From Canna indica (Eukaryota; Streptophyta; Magnoliopsida; Zingiberales; Cannaceae), in contig CP136890.1 in the NCBI GenBank assembly GCA_034359265.1, forward strand, positions 126,501 to 190,500: a stretch of DNA of 64,000 nt, written 5' to 3'. Under the pieces are notes generated by a model that was not told where the DNA came from, ran no database searches, and saw only the letters and a list, made by a program, of their open reading frames with translations. Of this stretch, positions 33,483 through 44,824 are shown in pieces. The translations under genes and the position numbers were made by a program. Numbering within the stretch: position 1 is the first letter of the stretch; the number at the start of each line of letters is the position of its first letter.

Positions 33483-33805
33483 ATACTAGGATAATCGGGA
33501 AGGCCCTCCGAACTTATCCTAGTATACAAAAACTCGGGAGCAATCGGGAAAAGCCCTCCGAACTTGCTCGACGAGACGAGTAGGGACAATCGGGATTCGC
33601 CCATCCGAACTTGTCCCTTTAAGATATTATAGGAGTAATCGGGAAAGGCCCTCCGAACTTACTCCTAAAAGATATCACATGAATAATCGAGACCCTCCGA
33701 ACATATTCCTTAACACCATATCAGGAATAATCGGGTAGGCCCTCCGAACTTATCCCACGAGGCTGAACCAGAACAATCGGAAAAGACCCTCCGAAATTGT
33801 TCTGC
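33483..33805 (-). repeat. Tandem array of seven co-varying hairpins in the solo LTR
   Basis: Each unit has a nearly fixed loop (plus strand TCGGGAAAGGCCCTCCGAAC) between unique complementary arms: 33483-33494 with 33514-33525 (12 bp, ATACTAGGATAA); 33538-33543 with 33564-33569 (GAGCAA); 33582-33589 with 33611-33618 (AGGGACAA); 33630-33638 with 33659-33667 (TAGGAGTAA); 33681-33685 with 33704-33708 (GAATA); 33724-33730 with 33750-33756 (GGAATAA, one A-C mismatch); 33769-33777 with 33796-33804 (CAGAACAAT). All arms keep A-A next to the loop on the left and T-T on the right, while the outer bases differ freely. Another hairpin without this loop (AGGTTGG...CCAACCT) follows at about 33806. Confidence 0.9.
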
Positions 33806-35279
33806 AGGTTGGGAATTTGTCATCCAACCTCCCGGGCTTAGCCCGCAATCCGGCTCCTCCATGAGCCTCTCTGTCATTCATAAATATATGGCGCACCATG
33901 ACCTAAGTCATGACTCCCCTACGGTGTCTTAGGGGTGATCCTATTGGAAAGTGTCTCAACACTCCAAAACCCGACCCCAACTTCTAGACCCGTAATGCCA
34001 TGAACCCGTGTCGTTTTATTTCATACATACTTTATAAATTGGTTCATAACAGATTATGTTCACTCTTAACCCAATTTTAATTATGTAATTAAAATTTAGA
34101 TCACCAAGATTAGGGTTTTGTTTTAGCTTACTGCTCTATCCTGTACTAATGAATCTAACCCGAATCTAGTCTCCAAAGTGTTTCATATATTTCCAAATTA
34201 TGTTTTCTGATCGAAACGATAGGTTACACAACTATATTCGCAGAAACACACACACCACAGCAAACAAACTAAAATCAGCACAGATTCATCATCTCAGCAT
34301 AAAATTCCAACAACATACAACTTTCAGCATACTACGAAATAAATTCCAAAAATTAAGAAAAATTAACCCCTAAATTATCATTAGGATAGAATACTAATCT
34401 CAAGATTTAATTCACAGAAATCATACTTTTAATTAAGATTAACAAGAATCTACAACACTTAAATCAAGAAGCAAGCATTAAGATCAAGAACCCCCTTCTC
34501 AAGAATCCCTAAGGCATCAATACAAAGATCTTAATCCTACCACATGATTTTTACCCAAAAATCCCAGATTTAATTCTATGCATGCAATCCACAAATCAAG
34601 AACCCAAATTAGGAGAATAGATCAAGATTTGCATATCAAGGAAATAAGAAAACTCATTCGGGCTTTTCATCGAACACCTTGAGGGCGACTCCGGTTTCTC
34701 CCTTGGCTGAGCACCCCAAGGTTTTCCCTAGGTCTGCCGAGCCCCCTAGGGGAGAGATTCGGGTCTTCCCAAGCACAAATTCCGAGAATCATGACAAAAA
34801 CTCAAAGAATAAATCAAGAATAAAGCATAAATACCAAGCCGTCAAGAACGGCTTCAAGAATCCGATTAAAATTCCGAAGAGAGAGGATAAACCACTCACC
34901 TTAATTGGAAGAAAGATTAAAGAAGAAATCCCAGACGACGGCCCTCGAATCCAGCTTCAAAAGGGTGGCGGCTCGACTCAAGAAAATGGGACAAGGGTGC
35001 GACAGTTCACTCTAAGCCGCCGACTTGGAGAGAGGGAGAGAGGGGAAGGAGAGGGGCTGGCTTCAGCTGGCTCCTCTCGGCTCGGCTCCAAAGGAAAGGA
35101 AGGAGGAGAGGAAGAGAAAGAGGAAGAGAAAGCAGGCGGCTCGGCTCGGCTCTGGATGGCAGCGGCTCCAAGAAGAAAAGGGAAAGGGGGCTGGCGGCTT
35201 GGCTTGGCTTGGCGGCGGGCTCCCTTTCTCAATTCTTTGGGTGGCTCCAAAATAGAAGCCACAAGCCATGAGGAGGGGG

Positions 35280-35286
35280 TTTTATA
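35280..35286 (-). promoter_or_regulatory. TATA box of the solo LTR
   Basis: The minus strand reads GGGAGTATAAAACCCCC, a strong TATA context about 360 bp from the LTR start. Transcription would run leftward through the hairpin array. Confidence 0.55.
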
Positions 35287-35646
35287 CTCCCTCCTCAACC
35301 CTAACCCCTTAAACACCTTAATCCAAAATCTGCATCCATCTTAAGCCAAAACCAAATCCGCTAACCCGATAGACTTAATTAATTTAATTAAACATATTCT
35401 AATAAATCACAAGCATTTAATTAAATACACTCACATGAATATAATTAATAATTATGCACACACAACATCAAATTAAATAATTTTAACTACCCAAGCCTAA
35501 AATTTATAAATTCATATCCTACTTACCCGAGCTCACAAGTTCGCTCCGGACCATGAGTCGACTTGGCTCGACCACGAACTAGTCTGCTAGGCTGACAAAC
35601 ACACATACGAGGAAAAATAATAATTTTAAATATCTAGGATATTACA

Positions 35647-36600
35647 AGTGTGGGAGCTAGCGTATCAGCGAACCCCACATGTACCACTAGTGGCACTCGC
35701 AGAGACTGAGTCGGTCAAGCCGGTTCAGTCTAGATATGTGGAGGAGGTCCGATAAGAACCAGTGGTACGTAGCTCGTTGTACATAGATTTTGTGAAGCTG
35801 AAGCTACCAGTATTCACAGGCACGGATCAGGCAGTGGAGGTGACGACGTTCCTAAATGACTGCACAGAGTTATGCTCAGTCTTGGAGTGTTCCTCTGAAG
35901 CGATGGCGCACATCGTTGGGCTACAGCTTAGGGGCCCAGCGAAGGAGTGGCACCAGTCATGGAGGGCATTTCGGGGGACCCATACACCAGCCCCTACGTG
36001 GGGGGAGTTCTAGACGGCTCTCATTGAAAAGTACCTACCTAGGAATGTCCACGATAGGCAGGCTAGGTAGTTCGAATAGATTCACTAGACGGACACCATG
36101 ACGGTGTCGGAATACAAGATCGAGTTCACACGGCTATCCCGTTACCACCCATCTCTGGTGGTGACCGAGATGGACCGAGTGAGGCGATTTGTGGAGGGTC
36201 TGAGGGTATAGATTGGTAGGCTCATACATTACACCGAGGACACTATCTTTGTTCAGATGGTGGACAAGGCGATGCGAAAGGAGGCCATGGTACATACCGA
36301 TCGACAGGACGGACCAGCCCGAAAGAGGTTCAGGCAGTACCGCCAAGGGGACAGGCGCACCCAATCTGAGGGTGTCGGCCTTGGAACGGCGTGCCCGCAG
36401 AGCCTGGTCAGGGAGATTTCAGAGGTCGTGCACCGATGGGACCATCGACGGCTGCCCAGAGTACCATAGTACCAGAAGGATAGAGGAGCGATGCGCCAGA
36501 GTGCGAATAGTACGGGATGAGGCACAGAGGAGCGTGCTACAGTTCGAGTATCTGCTTTGGGTGCGGCCAATCATGTCACATTAGGAAGAACTGCCCTATA
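35647..36600 (+). pseudogene. Gypsy element 2: Gag core and zinc knuckle
   Basis: After the nested LTR the frame resumes WELAYQRTPHVPLVALAET and continues LKLPVFTGTDQAVEVTTFLN, GPAKEWHQSWRAF, LIEKYLPRNVHDRQAR and SEYKIEFTRLSRYHP, the Retrotrans_gag core. Stops lie at about 35752, 36013 and 36067-36087. The C-terminal CCHC knuckle CFGCGQSCHIRKNC (36553-36594) has its four ligands but sits in another frame, so indels lie between. Confidence 0.85.
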
Positions 36601-36938
36601 GGCAGTCAAGCAGCAACACCACCTAGAGGGAGAGCACCGATGTCGACAGCCTCAGTGGCGCAGTGGACTCAAACTCAGGGGACCGAACAACAACGCACAG
36701 CAGGCCCCGGGAGGCCTTTTGCTCGTGTCTTTGCACTGACTCTTGAGGGTGCAAAGGCGTCCAATGCAATAGTGACAGGTATAATCTCAGTTAGTTCGTT
36801 ACTTGCTTACACATTGTTTGATCCAGGTGTTACTCATTCATTCCTATCCGAGTTGCTGGCATTGAGGTTGGGAAAAGATAAGAGTTGGTTAGCTAAATCA
36901 TTAGCAGTGTCTACACCTACGACAGTACTATTATTGCA
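36601..36938 (+). pseudogene. Gypsy element 2: aspartic protease segment
   Basis: RPFARVFALTLEGAKASNAI is followed by LLAYTLFDPGVTHSFLSELL. This is the plant gypsy protease with the D-x-G-x-T-H-S-F motif (here DPGVTHSF, a common plant variant). The sequence stops being gypsy-like after VLLLQ, where Copia integrase text begins. Confidence 0.75.
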
Positions 36939-38795
36939 AGGACGGTCTAACTGATGCGGTCCATGCTTTGCTTTACTGATCTCCCGATTTCCTTTTGGGC
37001 ATATGCGCTTGAAACAACTATCTACCTTTTAAATATGGCTCCCACAAAGTCTGTCTCTGGTACACCATATGAGATATGGAGTGACAAGATACCAAGTCTG
37101 AGGCATCTGAAGATTTGGAGTTGCCCCGCATACGTTAAGAAATTAGAGTTAGATAAGCTTTATGCTAAATCAACCAGGTTTGTGGGGTATCCTAAAGAGA
37201 GTTTATGGTATTATTTCTACTCGCCAACTGAACAAAAGGTGTTTGTCAGTAGGCATGCCACTTTTTTAGAAAAAGAGTTTATCGAGGAAAGTGGGGGCGG
37301 GAGAGATGCTGAGCTTTATGAAGTTCATCAACCACAAGCAAAATCGCAACCACCCGTTGGAAAGTCCACTAGAAGAACCAATCATAAAAACCCTACCTCC
37401 CACCACTCTTCGAAGATCAGAGAGATTGTGTAGACAACCTGAAAGATTATTTCTGACCATTGAGAATGACCAGAAATTCATTGATCCGCAATCCTATGAT
37501 CAAGCAATCAAAGATGTTGATTGTAAATAATGGCAGGAAGCAATGCAATCCGAAATGGACTCTATGTTCACAAACAAAGTTTGTACTTTGGTTGACTTAC
37601 CCGAAGGAGTTATTCCTATAGGGTGTAAGTGGATCTTTAAAAGAAATATTAGAGCTGATGGCCAGGTGGAGACCTATAAGACTAGGCTAGTAGCAAAAGG
37701 TTTAACTCAAAGGCAAGGTCTTGACTATGATGAAACTTTTTTTTCTCCTATAGCCATGCTCAAGTCCATTAGGATAATGCTAGTCATTATTGCATATCAT
37801 GACTACGAGATCTGGCAGATGGATGTCAAGACTTCATTCCTCAATGGTGAACATGAGGAAGAGGTCTATATGACCCAGCCAGAAGGATTCGTGTCTCCGG
37901 TAGGACCGAAGAAGGTATGTAAATTGCAAAGATCCATTTATGGACTCAAGCAAGCCTTGAGGAGTTGGAACATCTATTTTGATGAGACAGTCAAAGAGTT
38001 TGCTTCATCAAAAATGTAGACGAACCTTGTGTCTATAAAAAGAGTAGTGGCAGCGCCGTTGTGTTTATTGTGCTATATGTCGATGACATACTGCTCATGG
38101 GGAATGATATTCCTCCAGTCAGTGAAAGCATGGTTATCCAAAAACTTCTCCATGAAAGACTTGGGTGAAGCATCCTACGTACTCGGTATTTAGATCTATA
38201 GGGATTAGTCTAGAAAGATGCTTGATTTCTCCCAGTCTCGGTATATTGATACTATGCTAAAAATATTTAGCATGGAAGGCAGTAAAAGAGGTTACTTGCC
38301 TATGAGTCATGGTATCACTCTTTCCAAGAAGATGTCTCCTAAGACACTTGAGGAGAGAAAAAGGATGAGCGAGATTCCTTATGCATCGGCAGTAGGATCC
38401 ATCATGTATGCTATGCTTTGCACTCGGCCTAATGTCGCTTATGCCCTAGGGGTAACTAGCAGATTTCAGGCAGATCCTAGAGAGGAACATTGGAAAGCCG
38501 TAAAGAACATTCGTAAGTACTTGAGAAGGACTAAAGATGTTCTCCTGATTTATGGTGGGTCGGATTTTAAACTAGAGGGCTACACAGATTCTAGTTTCCA
38601 ATCAGACCTGGTTGATAGTAAATCCATTTGTGGGTATGTATTTACTCTGAATGGTGATGCAGTATGCTGGAAAAGTTCCAAGTAAGGAACTGTGGCCGAC
38701 TCGGTGACAGAAGATGAGTACATCGCTGCAAGCAAAGCCGCAAAAGAAGGAGTGTGGATAAAGAAATTTATCTCTGAGTTGGGAGTCCTAGCGTT
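36939..38795 (+). pseudogene. Ty1/Copia pol fragment: integrase C-terminus, RT, RNase H
   Basis: It starts inside integrase (a broken RT.LM, then RSMLCFTDLPISFWAYALET, YEIWSDKIPSLRHLKIWSCP, FVSRHATFLEKEFI). The RT follows (IPIGCKWIFKRNIRADGQVE, MDVKTSFLNGEHEEEVYM, VCKLQRSIYGLKQALRSWN, and the catalytic YVDDILLMGND at about 38074). The Copia RNase H comes last (SAVGSIMYAMLCTRPNVAYA, EGYTDSSFQSD, DEYIAASKAAKEGVWIKKFI). Stops and frameshifts occur at 37431, 37528, 38017, 38190-38210 and 38683. Neither Copia LTR, gag nor protease is present. It abuts gypsy protease on the left and the AAGCC satellite on the right. Confidence 0.9.
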
Positions 38796-40345
38796 GCCCA
38801 ACCAAGCCAAGCCCAGTCAAATAGATAGGCTCAGCATGGCTTGGCTCGGCTTGGCTTTGTTGGGTTTAGCTAGACTCAGCTTGGCTAGGCTCGACTTGGC
38901 TCAACTAAGCTCAGCTTGGCTTTGCTCAATTGAGCTTGGCTCGATTTGTCTCACTTAGCTAAGCCCAGCCAAGCCATGCCAAGCCCAGCCAAGCCAAGCC
39001 AAGCCGAGCCAAGCTGCGCCTAGCCAAGACAACCTCACATCATGCGTAGAATTGGCTGGGCTGGGCTGGGCTTGGCTGAGCAACGCTAGGCTCAGCTTGG
39101 GTAGGATCGATTTAGAGAGGCTAAGCCGAGCCGAGCCGAGCTGAGCCTAATCGAGTCTTTGACAGAGCTGGTTCGAGCAAAGCTAAGCTGAGCCAAACCG
39201 AGCCGAGCCAAGGCAAGCCAAGCCAAGACAAGTCTAGCCAAGCTAAGCGTAGCCAACCCAAGCCCAGCCAAGCCAAGCTGAGTCAAGCCAATCCCAACCA
39301 AGCCAGCCAACCAAGGCAAGAGTTTAATTGCAAAAATAAATATATAATGAATTTTAAAAATTAGCAAAGCCCCACTAAAATTCTACTCTGTGAGTCGGTT
39401 TCAACTATGTGCAGTTTGCTGAATCAAGCCAAGTTGAGCAAAGCTGGTTCGAGCAAACCTAAGTTGAGCCAAACCAAGCCAAGCTCAGTTCAGCCAAGCT
39501 AAGCCAAGCTCAATCAGGCTAAGCCCAGCCAAGCCAAGTCAAGCCGAGCTAAGCCCAACCAAGCCAACCTCACATCATGCGTAAATTCTTAGGAATCATG
39601 ATTTTCCTAACTATTTTTCAAAAATTATTCTGACAGAACTGAAAATGGAGTTCATGATTTCAAAAAAAATTCTATGCATGATGTGAGGTTGGCTTGTCTA
39701 GGCTTGGCTTGGTTCAGCTTGGCTGGGCTTGGTTTGGATGGGCTTGGCTCGGCTTGGCTTGACTTGACTTGGCTTGGCTTGGTTGAGCTTGGCTCGACTC
39801 AGCTTGGCTGAACTGAGCTTGGCTTGGTTTAGCTCAAATTAGCTATGCTCGAACCGGCTCAGTTTAGCTTAGCTTGGCTCGAATTGGCTCATGTTGGCTC
39901 GGTTAGGCATGAACGGCTCGGCGTAGCTTAACAAATAGATAATCTAAGCCGAGAGGAGTGGAGCTGAGCCAAACCGAGCAAAGCTCAGTTTAGCCGAGCC
40001 GAGTCGACCCAAGCTCAGCCTAGCTAAGCCCAGCCAAGCCAAGACCAGCCAAGCCAAGCCAAGCCAAGCCAAGCCAAGCCAGCCCAGCCAAGCCAAGCCT
40101 AATCGAGTCTTTAACAAAGCCGGTTTGAGCAGAGCTAAGTTGAGCCAAACCGAGCCAAGCTCAGTTTAGTCAAGCCGAGTCGAGCCGAGCTATGCCAAGC
40201 TCAGCCTAGTTAAGCCTAGCCAAGCCAAAACCAGCTGAGCCAAGCCAACCTCACATCATGCGTAGAATTTTTTTCGAATTCATTTAAACTCCGTTTTCAG
40301 TTCTGTCAAATCCTTTGGAACCATGAGCCAAGTCAAGCCAAGCCA
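38796..40345. repeat. AAGCC pentanucleotide satellite with strand switches
   Basis: The tract consists of degenerate AAGCC/GGCTT units (variants AGCTC, AAGCT, GAGCC). It reads GGCTT at about 38828-38955, AAGCC at 38957-39310 and 39420-39565, GGCTT at 39685-39925, and AAGCC again at 39945-40345. The phrase AACCTCACATCATGCGTA marks block edges at about 39031, 39566 and 40248, and in inverted form at 39674-39690. Pieces of the 293-bp satellite are interleaved (39325-39415, 39590-39665). Confidence 0.9.
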
Positions 40346-43300
40346 AGTCAATTCCAGAAATAAAATATATAATGAATTTTAAAAATTAGCAAAGTCTCCC
40401 ACGAATATTCTACTCTACAAACCAGTTTCAACCATGTGTGGTTCGCTGAAAACGGACTCCGTATGAATTAGTTATGATTTTCCGAATCCGATATTGCTTA
40501 CAGAATTTTTCCAGTGCTCATTTTAACTCCGAATCTAGTTCTATCAAGTCCCCTGCGAGCATGATTTCTTGGCCATTTTACAAGACTGACTGCGTATTTT
40601 TCGGACGTCGTTTCATATTTTTCGTGCCTCCTGAAAGAGTTAAATTCCAAAAATAAAATATATAATGAATTTTAAAAATTAGTAAAGTGTCCCACGAATA
40701 TTCTACTCTGTAAGCCGTTTTCAACCATGTGCGGTTCGCTGAAAGCGGACTCCGTAGTTATGATTTTCCGAACTCGATATTACTTCTAGAATTTCTCCAA
40801 TGCTCATTTTAACTCTGAATCCAATTCTGTCAGGTGCGCTGCGAGCATGATTTTCCTAGCCATTTTACAAGATTGATTGTGTATTTTTTGGATGCAATTT
40901 CATATTTTTCGTGCCTTGTGAAAAAGTTAAATTGCAAAATTAAAATATATAATAATTTATAAAAATTAGCAAAGTGTCCCACGAATATTCAACTTTGCAA
41001 GGTGGTTTTAACCATGTATGGTTCACTGAAAATGGACTATGTATGAATTAGTTATGATTTTTCGAACTTGATATTGTTTTTAGAATTTTTCTAAAGCTCA
41101 TTTTAACTTCGAATCCAATTCTGTTAGGTCCGTTGCGAGCGTGATTTTCCTGGCCATTTTACAAGATTGATTGTGTATTTTTTGGATGCAATTTCATATT
41201 TTTTGAGTCTTCTCAAAAAGTTCAATTGCAAAAATAAAATATATAATGAATTTTAAAAATTAGCAAAGTATCCCACAAATATTCTACTCTGCAAGCCGGT
41301 TTAAACCATGTATAGTTCGCTGAAAGCGGACTCCGTATGAATTAGTTATGATTTTCCAAACTCGATATTGCTTTCAAAATTTCTCCATGGCTTATTTTAA
41401 CTCCGAATCCAGTCAGGTCCGCTGCGAGCATGATTTTCCTGGTCATTTTACAATACTGATTACGTATTATTCGAACGTCGTTTCATATTTTTCATGCCTC
41501 CTCAAATAGTTAAGTTACAAAAATAAAATATATAATGAATTTTAAAAATTAGCAAAGTGTGCCACAAATATTCTACTATGCAAGAAGGTTTCAACTATGT
41601 GCGGTTCGCTGAAAGCAGACTCCGTATAAATTAGTTATGATTTTTCAAATCCGATATTATTTCCAGAATTTTTGCATGGCTTGTTTTAACTTCGAATCCA
41701 GTTCTGTCAGGTCCGCTGCGAGCATGATTTTCCTAGTCATTTTACAAGACTGATTGCGTATTTTTCGAATGTCGTTTCATATTTTTCATGCATCCTCAAA
41801 GAGTTAAATTACAAAAATAAAATATATAATAAATTTTAAAAATTAGCAAATTATCCCACAAATATTCTACTCTGCAAGGCGGTTTCAACTATATATGGTT
41901 CGCTGAAAGCAGACTCCGTATGAATTAGTTATAATTTTTCGAACTCGATATTAATTCTAGAATTTATTCAGGGCTCATTTTAACTCCGAATCCAGTTCTG
42001 TCAGGCCCGCTGTGAGCATGATTTTCTTGGCCATTTTACAAGACTTACTGCATATTTTTCAGATGCAGTTTCATATTTTTTGTGTCTCCTAAAAGAGTTA
42101 ATTACAAAAATAAAATATATAATTATTTTTAAAAATTAACAAATTGTCCAACGAATGTTCTACTCTGCAAGACGATTTCAACCATTTGTAGTTCGCTGAA
42201 ATCAGACTCCGTATGAATTAGTTATGATTTTCTAAATCCGATATTACTTTCAGAATTTCTCTAGAGCTCATTTTAACTCCGAATCCAGTTCAGTCAGGTC
42301 TGCTGCAAGCGAGATTTTCCTGGTCATTTTACAAGATTAACTTTGTATTTTTCGAATGCAGTTTCATATTTTCGTGTCTCCTGAAAGAAATAAATTACAA
42401 AAATAAAATATATAATAAATTTTAAAAATTAGCAAAGTATCCCACAAATATTATACTCTGAAAGCCGGTTTCAACCATACATGGTTCGCTAAAAGCAGAC
42501 TCCATATGAATTAGTTATAATTTTTCAAACTCAATATTACTTTCCAAATTTATTCAGGGCTCATTTTAACTTTGAATCCAGTTCTGTCAGGTCCGCTGCG
42601 AGCGTGATTTTCTTGGCCATTTTACATGACTAACTGCATATTTTTCAGATACCATTTCATATTTTTAGTGCCTTCTGAAATAGTTAAATTGCAAAAATAA
42701 AATATATAATTATTTTTAAAAATTAGGAAAGTATCTCATGAATATTTTACTCTACAAGCCGATTTCAACCATATGTGGTTCGCTGAAAGCGAACTTCGTA
42801 TGAATTAGTTATGATTTTTCGAATCCGATATTTTTTACAGAATTTCTCTAGGGCTCATTTTAACTCTGAATCTAGTTCTATCAGGTCAGCTACGAGCATG
42901 ATTTTCCTGGCTATTTTACAAGACTAACTGCATATTTTTCGAACACCATTTCATATTTTTCATGTCTTTTGAAATAGTTAAATTACAAAAATAAAATATA
43001 TAATAAAATTTAAAAATTAGCAAAGTCTCCCACGAATATTCTACTATGCAAACCGATTTCAACCATTTGTGGTTCGCTCAAATCGGACTCCGTATGAATT
43101 AGTTATAATTTTTTGAATCGGATATTAATTCTAGAAATTCTCCAAAGCTCATTTTAACTCTGAATCCAGTTCAGTCAGGTCCGCTGCAAACGCGATTTTC
43201 TTGGCCACTTTACAAGACTCACTTTGTATTTTTCGAACGCAGTCTCATATTTTCATGCCTCCTAAAAGCGTTAAATTATAAAAATAAAATATATAATGAA

Positions 43301-43740
43301 TTTTAAAAATTAGCAAAGTGTCCCATAAATATTCTACTCTGCAAGTCGATTTCAACCATGTGCGGTTCGCTGAAAGCGGACTGCATATGAATTAGTTATA
43401 ATTTTTCGAATCCGATATTACTTCTAGAATTTATTCAGGGCTCATTTTAACTCCGAATCTAGTTTTGTCAGGTACTCAGGTCCGCTGCGAGCGTGATTTT
43501 CCTGACCATTTTACATGTCTGACTGCGTATTTTTCCAACATCGTTTCATATTTTTTGTGCCTCCTGAAATAGTTAAATTACAAAAATAAAATATATAATA
43601 ATTTTTAAGAATTAGGAAAGAAACCCACGAATATTCTACTCTGCAAGTCGATTTCAACCATATGCGGTTCGTTGAAAACGAACTACATATGAATTAGTTA
43701 TAATTTTTCAAATCCGATATTTCTTACAAAATTTCTACGT
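40346..43740 (+). repeat. 293-bp satellite array, about twelve monomers
   Basis: The anchor AAAATATATAAT recurs with its preceding T at 40361, 40654, 40941, 41235, 41524, 41818, 42111, 42404, 42698, 42992, 43285 and 43588. Spacing is 287-303 bp and mostly 293-294. Each monomer carries CTCTGCAAGCCGGTTTCAAC, GGTTCGCTGAAAGC, TTCTGTCAGGTCCGCTGCGA and TTTTACAAGACTGACTGCGT, with 10-20 percent divergence. There is no coding potential. The last monomer fades at about 43740. The length resembles some plant satellites, but I cannot say whether this array is centromeric. Confidence 0.93.
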
Positions 43741-44824
43741 AAAGTAGCTTAAACCTACTTTAAAATTATATAAGTTAATTTCATGCAAATCCAAGCATAT
43801 ATTCTTGAGTAGCTTTTCTTTGGCTACTAGCTCCAAACTTTTATTTTTAAAAAATTATTTTTATAACATAGTATAAAAATATATAGGTAAAAATATACGC
43901 AAAGCATATTAAAAAACGTACACCGTACATAGAGATTAAAATAGACGCAAAAAAATGTTACAACTAAAATTAATTATATTTAAGCTACTGGTGAGTCAAC
44001 AAACTTCTGCTTTCTTTAACTAAGCTCACCAAACACACGTGTATTTTGCAGTTTTCAATTAAAATTCATTTTCAACATTTAGAAACATCAAAAATATTTT
44101 TGATATATATATTATATTCGATCTCTAACAAAAACTGGAACTTAAATAAAATTAAGAAAAAAATACTTAAATATATCATGTGCCTGGACTTTTGTATAAA
44201 TTATGATTTACATACAACTTAAACAAAATTAAGAAAAAAATACTTAAATATATCATGTGCCTTGACTTTTGTATAAATTATGATTTACATAGTACTAAGA
44301 TATTTGTATTAATTATGATCTACCATTTAATTATTTAGTTAGGATAACTAATTAATTAGTACCTCAATTATCATTAAGGTTGATTTTGTGGTACAACCTG
44401 ATATGCAAATTATAACTATTAATTGTTTGTTAATATAAATGTCCCCAAAAAAATCAGACATATAGATAATGATGCATGCATCGATCATCGAATGTATATA
44501 CACATCTATATATGTAATTAATTATGGGAATTAATTTAAAACCAAACCAATTGAACTAAACAATATAGGGTAGATCGGTCTTAGCTAAATATATGAATAT
44601 TAATGGGCAATAAGTAATTAATTAATTCTCTCTAACAAGGTACCGGCATTATATATATATCGTACTTAATTAAGCTTTCTAAATTGCGTTTGCTAGATAA
44701 CAAAACATATACATAAATATATTCGGATCCAATTAATTAAGTCTTATTAATTTATTTTCATGTAGCTAGCTAGCTAGCTAGCAAGCAAGCGAGTTATACC
44801 ATCATCACTAATAATTGTATCAGT
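43741..44824. other. AT-rich intergenic DNA downstream of the LBD exon
   Basis: It holds a 77-bp tandem duplication (44141-44217 and 44218-44294, beginning CTTAAATAAAATTAAG) and a (TAGC)n run at about 44764-44783. No gene is visible. Confidence 0.6.

Larger units (their letters stand above)
32836..35646 (-). mobile_element. Solo LTR (2.8 kb) nested in gypsy 2 gag
   Basis: On the minus strand the insert starts TGTAATATCCTAGATATTT (right edge) and ends GGGCATGACA (left edge), the TG...CA ends of an LTR. No primer site, polypurine tract or coding domain lies inside, so it is a solo LTR produced by LTR-LTR recombination. A minus-strand TATA box lies at 35280-35286, followed by a GC-rich leader and then a hairpin array. 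The 5-bp flanks GGAGT and AGTGT are not identical, so a clean target duplication is not visible. Confidence 0.8.

Noticed and set aside
34679..35344. 221-codon plus-strand frame as a gene
   Set aside because: It lies inside the solo LTR, antisense to its transcribed leader. Its Arg/Glu/Lys-rich text comes from a purine-rich repeat.
32836..35646. The nested insert as a complete LTR retrotransposon
   Set aside because: No primer site, polypurine tract or gag-pol text is found inside, and only one TATA box is seen. A single LTR explains it.
38692..39367. Open frames reading LGLARLSLARL-type repeats on both strands
   Set aside because: They are translations of the AAGCC satellite. A five-base unit without stops stays open in several frames.
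40346..43740. Regularly spaced repeats as a CRISPR array
   Set aside because: The whole 293-bp unit repeats with scattered divergence and there are no unique spacers. This is plant satellite DNA.
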